A DNA stretch of 64,000 bases, taken from assembly GCF_002261355.1 (NCBI RefSeq), contig NZ_NEVU01000003.1:310001-374000 (forward strand), given 5' to 3'. Position numbers and translations under genes: made by a program. Positions 8,241 through 14,789 of the stretch are shown one piece after another. The DNA comes from Bordetella genomosp. 12. Lineage in GTDB: Bacteria; Pseudomonadota; Gammaproteobacteria; Burkholderiales; Burkholderiaceae_B. A model generated the notes under the pieces. The model did no database searches. It saw only the letters and a list, made by a program, of their open reading frames with translations, and was not told the origin of the DNA. Position 1 is the first letter of the stretch. Every line of letters starts with the position of its first letter.

Positions 8241-8992
8241 CAATGGACCAACCTGCTCGAATACCGCGACACGAAACTCTGCGTGCGCGTCTGTTGCGGG
8301 TTCTCGAAGATCTGCTTGGCCGTGCCGTGCTCGACCACCACGCCGCCATCCATGAACACGACGTGATCGGCCACCGCATGGGCAAAGGCCATCTCGTGCG
8401 TGACCACCAGCATGGTCATGCCGCTTTCGCGCAGTTCGCGCATGACGGCCAGCACATCCTCGACCAGTTCCGGGTCCAGCGCACTGGTCGGCTCATCGAA
8501 CAGAATGATCTGCGGCTGCAGGGCGATGGCGCGTGCGATGCCCACCCGCTGCTGTTGTCCGCCCGACAACTGCGACGGCATGGACTGCGCCTTGTGGCCC
8601 AGCCCCACGCGCTCCAGGGCTGCCAGCGCCAAGGTGCGTGCTTCGGCGGGCTTGCGTTTTTGCACCTTGCTCAGCGCCAGTGCCACATTCTCGATCGCAC
8701 TCAGATGCGGATAGAGATTGAACTGCTGAAACACCATCCCGACATCCTGGCGCATGCGGTTGATGTCGGTTTTGGGATCCATGACATCGTGACCGTTGGC
8801 CAGGATCTTGCCGGATGTCGGGACCTCCAGCAGGTTGCAGCAGCGCAGCATGGTGCTCTTGCCCGAACCCGACGGGCCGATGACGCACACCAGCTCGCCG
8901 CGCTGGACGTTCAGATTGACGCCCCTGAGCACCTCGGTGTCGCCATACTGTTTGCGCAGATCGGAAATGCTCAATATCGAACCGGTTTCCAT
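8240..8992 (-). CDS. Polar amino-acid ABC transporter ATP-binding protein
   Basis: A 250-residue ABC ATPase of the GlnQ/HisP type. Visible motifs are Walker A (GPSGSGKS), Q-loop (VFQQFNLYPHLSA), signature LSGGQQQR, Walker B (IILFDEPTSALD) and the switch His in VVTHEM. The ATG at 8992 is taken because homology starts there; the frame is open further upstream to 9073 but would overlap the binding-protein gene. It energises uptake together with the two permeases and the binding protein. Confidence 0.94.
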   Translation of the reverse strand: METGSILSISDLRKQYGDTEVLRGVNLNVQRGELVCVIGPSGSGKSTMLRCCNLLEVPTSGKILANGHDVMDPKTDINRMRQDVGMVFQQFNLYPHLSAIENVALALSKVQKRKPAEARTLALAALERVGLGHKAQSMPSQLSGGQQQRVGIARAIALQPQIILFDEPTSALDPELVEDVLAVMRELRESGMTMLVVTHEMAFAHAVADHVVFMDGGVVVEHGTAKQIFENPQQTRTQSFVSRYSSRLVH

Positions 8993-9017
8993 CGTCAGCT
9001 TCGCAGTCTGGGTGGGG

Positions 9018-9872
9018 TCAGGCGCACTTGATCTCGACAGGCGTGGCGTCGTAGCCATCCATATCGGGAACACCGGTCCCTGGGGCGATGCGAACCGCCC
9101 AGTTGTCCGAGTCCGGCGTGAAGCCGAACCACTGCTGGGCCAGCTTGGTCAGCGTGCCATCCTTCTTCATGCACTTGAGCACATTGGAAACTTGCAGGCG
9201 GCCTTCCTTGTCATCCTTGCGAAAGGCCAGCGCCCACACCAGGCCGGTCTTGATGGTGTAGCTGGTCTTCAGACGCGGGTTCTGTTTGGCGGCCCAGGCC
9301 ACCACGGTCGTGCCGGCCAGGTTGTAGTCGGCGCGCGAGGCCTGCACCGCCTGCACGGCATCGGCATTGCCGCCGTAGACGTCGTAGCGGAAGCCATACT
9401 TGGCGGCATTGTCCTTGGCCCAGGACTCATAGTTCGACCCCTTGTTCACGGCGATCACCTTGCCCTTGAGCTGCTCGAGGTTCTCGAGCGCAGGCGCATC
9501 CTTGCGGCCCAGGAAGGTGTAGTCGGTGTCCAGATAGCCTTCGGTAAAGAGCAGGGATTTGGCGCGCTCTGGCGTAACCGTCACCGGCGCGATCAGGAAG
9601 TCGTAGCGCTTGCTGTTGAGCCCCGGCACCAGGCCGGAGAACTCGGCCGGTTCGATCGTGATTTCACGCCCCAAGCGCTTGGCGATTTCTTTGCCGAGAT
9701 CGACGTTGAATCCCTGGACGCCGCCATCCAGCTTGGCCATGGCGTGCGGCGCGAACGTGGAGTCGACCGCGGTGCGCAGCGGGGCGTTTTGCGCGAGAGC
9801 CTGTCCCAAACAACCGAACAGAACTGCGCTGGAAATGACGCAACTGCGGAAAAACGGCTTTAGAACTTTCAT
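9018..9872 (-). CDS. Periplasmic amino-acid-binding protein (SBP family 3)
   Basis: A 284-residue extracellular solute-binding protein family 3. A typical Sec signal peptide (residues 1-27, ending GQALA before QNAPL) precedes the mature domain. The family hinge features KLDGGVQGFNVDLGKEIAKRLG and YDFLIAPVTVTPERAKSLLF are visible. It captures the ligand in the periplasm for the adjacent permease/ATPase set. It is second in the operon, 47 bp after the D-hydantoinase, which suggests a hydantoin or related N-carbamoyl compound as ligand; that is an inference. Confidence 0.9.
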   Translation of the reverse strand: MKVLKPFFRSCVISSAVLFGCLGQALAQNAPLRTAVDSTFAPHAMAKLDGGVQGFNVDLGKEIAKRLGREITIEPAEFSGLVPGLNSKRYDFLIAPVTVTPERAKSLLFTEGYLDTDYTFLGRKDAPALENLEQLKGKVIAVNKGSNYESWAKDNAAKYGFRYDVYGGNADAVQAVQASRADYNLAGTTVVAWAAKQNPRLKTSYTIKTGLVWALAFRKDDKEGRLQVSNVLKCMKKDGTLTKLAQQWFGFTPDSDNWAVRIAPGTGVPDMDGYDATPVEIKCA

Positions 9873-9919
9873 GACAATCCCCTTGCCTTATAGACACGCG
9901 CCAAGGTCGGCGTCGTGGT

Positions 9920-11419
9920 TTACTTACTGAGAGCTGCTGATTTCAATCCAATAAAGTTGCCAAACGCCTTGCGCTGCGGCGCCGGCTCGGCCCGCTTGAC
10001 GACGGGATCCGGACGCGAACGGGCGATGAACTGGCCGCTGCCGCGCTCGACCTGCAAGGCGTTGTCCTTGACCACGCAACGGCCGCGGCTGTAGACCTCC
10101 ACGGGCCAGCCCTGGATCTCGCGGCCTTCGTAGGGCGTATAGCCCACGGCGTCGTGCAGAATCTCGGGGTGCACGGTGGTACGGCGCTGCGTGTCCCAAA
10201 TCACGATGTCCGCATCGGCGCCGACCTGAATCGCGCCTTTGCGCGGCGCCAGGCCATACATGCGGGCATGATTGGTGGCCGTCAGCGCCACGAACTCCTC
10301 GATGCTCAGACGCCCCTTCATGACGCCCTCCGAGAACAGCAGCGGCAGGCGCAATTCGATGCCTGGCACCCCGTTGGCCATTTCCTTGAAGGTGGTGGCA
10401 TCGCCCTTGGGCAATTTGCCGGACTCGTCGAAGCGATAAGGCGCATGGTCAGAGGAGTAGACCGCCAGCGTGCCGTCCTTGAACCCGGCCCAAACGGCCT
10501 CTTGCGAAGCCTTGTCTCCCGGCGGGGGGCTGCAGCAGAACTTGGCGCCTTCCAGACCCGCCAGATCCGAGTCCTTCGCTTCCAGAAACAGATATTGGGG
10601 GCAGCTCTCGGCATAGACCTGAGCACCCAGTTGCTGAGCCTTGCGAATGATGTCCACCGTCTCGGTGCCCGCCACATGGACGATGAGCACCGGAACATCG
10701 ATCAGGCGCGACAGGGCGATGGCCCGGTGCGTGGCTTCCGACTCGACCAGCGGGTCATGCGAGACCGCATGGAACTTGGGCGACGTGTGTCCGCGTTCGA
10801 GCAGCCGGCGCGCCACCCATCGGATCATGTCGTGGTTCTCGGCATGCAGCATGACCATGGCGCCATGCTCGCCCGCGACCGCCAACACGTCGAGCAGCTG
10901 GTAATCATCCAGCTTGAGCTTGTCGTAGGTCATGTAGACCTTCAGCGACGTAATGCCGCTTTCGATCACGGCCGGCAGCTCGTGCTGCAGGGCCTGTTCG
11001 TCCGGGTTGGCCAGGATCAAGTGAAAGCCGTAGTCGATCACGGCCTTCTCGCGCGCCCGGCGCGAGTAGTCCTCCAGCACGGCGGGAATGCGATCATTGC
11101 GATGCTGCGCGGCGAAGGAAATGATGGTGGTGGTTCCGCCGAAGGCGGCCGACACCGTGCCCGAGTAGAAGTCATCCGCGCACATCACCCCCATGCCGGA
11201 GAGCTGCTCGATATGGGTATGGCTGTCGATGCCGCCAGGCAAAACCCACTTGCCCGCCGCATCCACGTCCCGCTCCCCCGACTCGAGGTTCTCGCCGATT
11301 TCGACGATCACACCGTCCTTGATCCCGATATCCGCGAAGAAGGTTTGGTCGGCGTTCGAAATACGGCCATTGCGGATGGTCAGGTCAAAGCGCGAGGTCG
11401 GGTGGGAAGCTGCAGGCAT
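9920..11419 (-). CDS. D-hydantoinase / dihydropyrimidinase
   Basis: A 499-residue cyclic amidohydrolase that opens hydantoin or dihydropyrimidine rings to N-carbamoyl amino acids. The bimetal site is complete by eye: HxH in GGIDSHTHIEQ (about residue 65), the carbamylated Lys in SLKVYMTYDK, metal His in HAENHD and in VSHDP/HVAG, and the Asp of SSDHAPYRF. The length fits the family. It is the first gene of the minus-strand operon and is divergent from a LysR regulator. The presence of a hydantoin racemase and a D-carbamoylase nearby favours D-hydantoinase over reductive pyrimidine degradation. Phenylhydantoinase-type specificity remains possible. Confidence 0.9.
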   Translation of the reverse strand: MPAASHPTSRFDLTIRNGRISNADQTFFADIGIKDGVIVEIGENLESGERDVDAAGKWVLPGGIDSHTHIEQLSGMGVMCADDFYSGTVSAAFGGTTTIISFAAQHRNDRIPAVLEDYSRRAREKAVIDYGFHLILANPDEQALQHELPAVIESGITSLKVYMTYDKLKLDDYQLLDVLAVAGEHGAMVMLHAENHDMIRWVARRLLERGHTSPKFHAVSHDPLVESEATHRAIALSRLIDVPVLIVHVAGTETVDIIRKAQQLGAQVYAESCPQYLFLEAKDSDLAGLEGAKFCCSPPPGDKASQEAVWAGFKDGTLAVYSSDHAPYRFDESGKLPKGDATTFKEMANGVPGIELRLPLLFSEGVMKGRLSIEEFVALTATNHARMYGLAPRKGAIQVGADADIVIWDTQRRTTVHPEILHDAVGYTPYEGREIQGWPVEVYSRGRCVVKDNALQVERGSGQFIARSRPDPVVKRAEPAPQRKAFGNFIGLKSAALSK

Positions 11420-11500
11420 TGTCGAGGACTCGGATAAATAAGGTTGGGCAATTATTTCCCGAGCATTACCTCATGCCTATTGATTCTTTGGCCCCCTCCC

Positions 11501-11515
11501 TTAACATTACGTTAA
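11501..11515. promoter_or_regulatory. Inverted repeat, candidate LysR site
   Basis: TTAAC-N5-GTTAA, a 15-base interrupted palindrome of LysR-box geometry in the divergent region between the D-hydantoinase and the LysR gene. Confidence 0.4.
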
Positions 11516-11558
11516 TAACTTCTCCGCTCTCGCCCCGCAACAGCCCGGCGACCTCGAA

Positions 11559-11575
11559 GTTTTCCTAGGGAAAAC
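11559..11575. promoter_or_regulatory. Near-perfect palindrome, candidate LysR operator
   Basis: GTTTTCC-TAG-GGAAAAC, a 7-3-7 perfect inverted repeat in the hydantoinase/LysR divergent region. A second CCCTAGGG core follows at 11623-11630, nearer the LysR start. The T-rich/A-rich arms and placement fit a LysR activator site with an autoregulatory second site. Confidence 0.5.
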
Positions 11576-11668
11576 GCTAGCTCAGCACCGCGTACCGAGC
11601 GTGGCCGACGCCTAAGTATTAACCCTAGGGCAATGCCTCACCTCCCGACGCCCAGGCACGGAACCCGC

Positions 11669-12583
11669 ATGAAACTCAATATTCGCCAGATCGAAGTCTT
11701 CCGTGCCGTGATGATCACCGGCACGATCAGAGGCGCCTCGGAACTGCTCTATGTGTCGCAGCCGGCCATCAGCCGGCTCTTGTCCCATACCGAGGAGCGC
11801 ATCGGGTTTCCGCTCTTTCAGCGCATCCGCGGCCGGCTTCATCCGACCCTGGAAGCCAAGAAGCTGTTCCACGAAGTCGAGATCGTCTACGACAGTGTCC
11901 AGCGTGTGAATGACATGGCGCGCGAGCTGTTCGAACACCAGGAGGGCATCCTCAACATCGTGGCCAGCCCCAGCCTGGGGCAAATGCTCATCCCCACGGC
12001 CATCGCCAGCTACCGCCACACGCACCCGAGCGTCAAGCTCACCTTCCATTACCTGACGCATATCCCGCTGACCGAGCGGCTGCTGAAGCGACGCGCCGAC
12101 CTGGCGATCACGATTCTGCCGATCAACCACCCCAATCTCGAGCAGGAAGAGCTGGCCACCGCCAGCCTGGTCTGCATCTGCCCCTACAACCATCCGCTGT
12201 CGCGCAGAGCCTTTCTGCAGATCAAGGACCTCCTGCCCTACCCTTTCATTTCGTACGAGCGCAGCTCGCCCTTCGGCCTGATGGTCCAGTCGATGTTTGA
12301 AGCCAGCGGCGAAGCGCTGCGTCCGGTGGTGGAAGTCGGATCGCCGCAAAACGCCTGCGCGCTCGTTCAGGCCGGCGTCGGGATTGCGCTGGTGGATCAA
12401 TTCTCCGCGCGCAGCTGGGCTGCCAGCCGCTTCGTGACGCGCCCGATCGAGCCCAGCCCGCCCCTGAAAGCCTATCTGGTCAGGCTGCGCGATGAGCCGA
12501 TGTCGCAGATTTCGCAATCCTTCATGGATACTTTGAAAGAGGTCATCCACAAAGACGGCCATGCCGGCATCGGCGCGCCTTGA
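11669..12583 (+). CDS. LysR-family transcriptional regulator
   Basis: A 304-residue LysR regulator with N-terminal HTH (RQIEVFRAVMITGTIRGAS...QPAISR) and a C-terminal effector domain. The ATG at 11669 follows GGAA; an ATG at 11633 lacks homology in its extension. It is divergent from the D-hydantoinase operon and is its likely activator. It is a close paralogue of the LysR at 1305-2228, at the other end of the gene set. The pair may respond to the same ligand class or have divided the two promoters between them. Confidence 0.92.
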   Translation: MKLNIRQIEVFRAVMITGTIRGASELLYVSQPAISRLLSHTEERIGFPLFQRIRGRLHPTLEAKKLFHEVEIVYDSVQRVNDMARELFEHQEGILNIVASPSLGQMLIPTAIASYRHTHPSVKLTFHYLTHIPLTERLLKRRADLAITILPINHPNLEQEELATASLVCICPYNHPLSRRAFLQIKDLLPYPFISYERSSPFGLMVQSMFEASGEALRPVVEVGSPQNACALVQAGVGIALVDQFSARSWAASRFVTRPIEPSPPLKAYLVRLRDEPMSQISQSFMDTLKEVIHKDGHAGIGAP

Positions 12584-12605
12584 TCCTGGCAGCCTGGAGA
12601 GGGGA

Positions 12606-12935
12606 TCAGCGTTTCGAGGCGGGCTTGATCTCGGCTGGGTCAACGACCGCCGTGTGGCCCGGCCCGACCTCCAGCAGGACATAGAAGTTCTCGTCCGGGC
12701 GCCGAAAGACACGCTGGCTATGGGCATCGAGCCGGCCGGCCGAAAGGATGCGATTACCCGCTGAGGCGATGACATCCAGCGTCACCCCAGGAGCCTTGCT
12801 GCCGTCGGAGAAACCGCCGGTACACAGCACCTTATCATCCGGCATCGCCTGACACGCCAGCACCGGATGGTGTGCCTGCGTCACGGCGCTATAACCGGCC
12901 AGCAGGCCGGCGCCCAACACGTTGATCATCTTCAC
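12606..12935 (-). CDS. Small secreted protein of unknown function in iron-uptake cassette
   Basis: A 109-residue protein not firmly recognised. It has a Sec-type signal peptide (about residues 1-21, ending in TQA before HHP) and two cysteines about 10 residues apart (LACQ... and VLCTGG) that could form a disulfide in the periplasm. The rest looks beta-rich, with FSDGSKAPG and DENFYVLLEVGPGH. The GTG at 12935 overlaps the stop of the upstream gene (GTGA), with AGGAGGG at the right distance, so translation is coupled. It is the last gene after the PepSY protein and probably helps periplasmic metal or siderophore handling; this is inferred from position only. Confidence 0.65.
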   Translation of the reverse strand: MKMINVLGAGLLAGYSAVTQAHHPVLACQAMPDDKVLCTGGFSDGSKAPGVTLDVIASAGNRILSAGRLDAHSQRVFRRPDENFYVLLEVGPGHTAVVDPAEIKPASKR

Positions 12936-13459
12936 CGCACCCTCCTGGACGCGTCGCTAAGCCACTGCGCCGTCAGCGGCGAGGCCGATGCGATGGGCAG
13001 CGTGGCGGTGTGCGTCCGCCCATCCCAGCCCTCGACCGTGATCCAGAACTTTCCGTCCGGCAGCGTGGCCGCCGGGATCTCCACCTCGGCAAAGGCCCGA
13101 TGCGGCCCGCCGGCAAACAGTGCGCCCGCGGTGCGCAAGCTGCGCGGCGGCCCCGTATGGATGAACACCGCCCGAATCTCACGCTCACAGCCGGGACACA
13201 AGGCCATGGTCAGCAGCTTGACCGCCGCGCCTGCCTCGATCTCGGGCGGACCCGCCTCCCACTCCGCGAAATCCAGGGTCCAGCCCCCGACTTGCACAGG
13301 CCCGATGGCACGCTCGCCCAAACCGGCGGCCCCCCGCGCCATCGCCATGGCTTTGAAGTAGTCGGGCAGATAAAGCAAGGGCAGAATCAGCACCAGGCCA
13401 CTCAAATGATATTTCCAGCGGCGCAGGGGCGACGGCGCTCCGGTCTTCGAGGTCATCAT
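12932..13459 (-). CDS. Membrane-anchored protein with CPGC motif, unknown function
   Basis: A 175-residue protein not recognised. It has one N-terminal hydrophobic segment (about residues 15-33, LSGLVLILPLLYLPDYF) and a C-terminal soluble part, probably periplasmic. A CPGC motif (LCPGCER) about 90 residues in is thioredoxin-like in spacing and could bind metal or haem or do redox chemistry. It lies 43 bp downstream of the PepSY gene and overlaps the small secreted protein. The start is one of two adjacent ATGs (13459/13456). The cassette suggests a role in iron release from a siderophore or haem at the inner membrane. Confidence 0.65.
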   Translation of the reverse strand: MMTSKTGAPSPLRRWKYHLSGLVLILPLLYLPDYFKAMAMARGAAGLGERAIGPVQVGGWTLDFAEWEAGPPEIEAGAAVKLLTMALCPGCEREIRAVFIHTGPPRSLRTAGALFAGGPHRAFAEVEIPAATLPDGKFWITVEGWDGRTHTATLPIASASPLTAQWLSDASRRVR

Positions 13460-13502
13460 GATTGTCTTGTCCCATCGGTGGCGAGCAAACGCCGCGTTGT
13501 AC

Positions 13503-14657
13503 TCACGCACGGCCTTTGTTCAGCGCGAGCTTCAAGGCCTTGGCGGTCTCTTGCGCGGTGCGCCGCGACCATATCAACATCCCCGACAGGGACATCATGG
13601 TCAATAACAAGCCGAAGAAGAACCACAGCAGTTTGAGCCACAGCCCGCCAAAGTCGCCCGTATGCAAGGGGCGCATGGACTCGGTGAAAAACTCCCAGCC
13701 ATGGCGGTCGCCCAGCGTGCGCGTGCGCATGACCCGGCCATCATAGGGATTGACCTGGGCGGACTCGTACATCAAGGGATAGGTGCCGCGCCCCAGAATG
13801 CTGACCGGATCATAGGCACTGCCTCCCAGGAAGATGTGCTGCGCATCCAACCCAGGAAGCGCCTGCCGGGCATTGGCCACCAACGTATCCAGCGCCACCC
13901 ATGGCAGGCCCGCCTCGCCCGCGGCGGGCACTTCGGCTCGCGCGATGATGGTCGGAACGCCCTCGGACGAGACGGAAACTTGCGTATCCGCCAACACCGC
14001 CTGCACCAGGAACCACAGCGCGCTGACCGAGATCAGCAAGACGAACCAGATCGACCACAGGCCGGACAGCCGGTGAAAATCGCCCCAGAAAATGCGGGCG
14101 CCCTGGCCGGTACGCAGCCGCGGTTTTTGCAGATAGGCGCGCCAGAACCGCTTGTAGACCACCAGGCCGGTCACCAGCGAGGCCAACATCGGCAGCGCGA
14201 GCACCGACACCAGATACCAGCCCCAACTGTAACCATGCCCAAACGGCATCAAGAGCCAGCCATGCAACGCCCGCATGAACTGCCGCAAGTCAAACGCCAG
14301 GGCTGGCCCCTGGATGACGCCGGAATAGGGATTGACATACAACTGGGTGGAGACCCCGCCCGGATAGGACACACTTGCCGTCAGGGCGAAATGCGATTCT
14401 TCCGGCCAGGACAAGCCCTGCACCACCGCCGCGGGCTCCTGCGCGCCGATGGCGTCCATCAACGCCTGGTAGCCCAACCGCGTACTGTCGGCGCCGGGCG
14501 CTTCGGCACGTACCGCGGGATGCATCAGCCATACGATCTCCTGGCTGATCACCGCAATCGTGCCGGTGGCACAGACAAAAAACATCAGTACCCAGATAGG
14601 CATGGCCACCCAACTGTGCACCAGGAACCAGATTTTGGATCGGGAAGGCTTGGCCAT
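13503..14657 (-). CDS. PepSY-associated TM-helix membrane protein
   Basis: A 384-residue inner-membrane protein of the PepSY/PiuB-like family found beside TonB siderophore receptors. N-terminal (about residues 10-40, HSWVAMPIWVLMFFVCATG), central and C-terminal (LLWFFFGLLLTMMSLSGMLIW) transmembrane helices flank periplasmic PepSY-like loops. HSW near the N-terminus and LSG near the C-terminal helix fit the family's helices. These proteins are linked to ferric-siderophore reduction at the inner membrane. It follows the TonB receptor by 132 bp. Confidence 0.87.
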   Translation of the reverse strand: MAKPSRSKIWFLVHSWVAMPIWVLMFFVCATGTIAVISQEIVWLMHPAVRAEAPGADSTRLGYQALMDAIGAQEPAAVVQGLSWPEESHFALTASVSYPGGVSTQLYVNPYSGVIQGPALAFDLRQFMRALHGWLLMPFGHGYSWGWYLVSVLALPMLASLVTGLVVYKRFWRAYLQKPRLRTGQGARIFWGDFHRLSGLWSIWFVLLISVSALWFLVQAVLADTQVSVSSEGVPTIIARAEVPAAGEAGLPWVALDTLVANARQALPGLDAQHIFLGGSAYDPVSILGRGTYPLMYESAQVNPYDGRVMRTRTLGDRHGWEFFTESMRPLHTGDFGGLWLKLLWFFFGLLLTMMSLSGMLIWSRRTAQETAKALKLALNKGRA

Positions 14658-14725
14658 CCGACGTCTCCGTTAGAGCGAGTTATTGCAGCGCTGCACCCTG
14701 CCCCGCGCACGGCGCAACCCCAAGC

Positions 14726-14768
14726 ACAACGCGCTGCCGCCCCGATCGTGCGGGGCCGGCAGCGTTGC
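14726..14768 (-). terminator. GC-rich hairpin after TonB receptor gene
   Basis: CTGCCG-CCCCG (14734-14744) can pair with CGGGG-CCGGCAG (14751-14762), with a 6-base loop. It lies 22 bp after the receptor stop, between the receptor and PepSY genes. There is no clear T-run, so it may only reduce read-through. Confidence 0.35.
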
Positions 14769-14789
14769 ACTCACACACCCAAGAACGAC

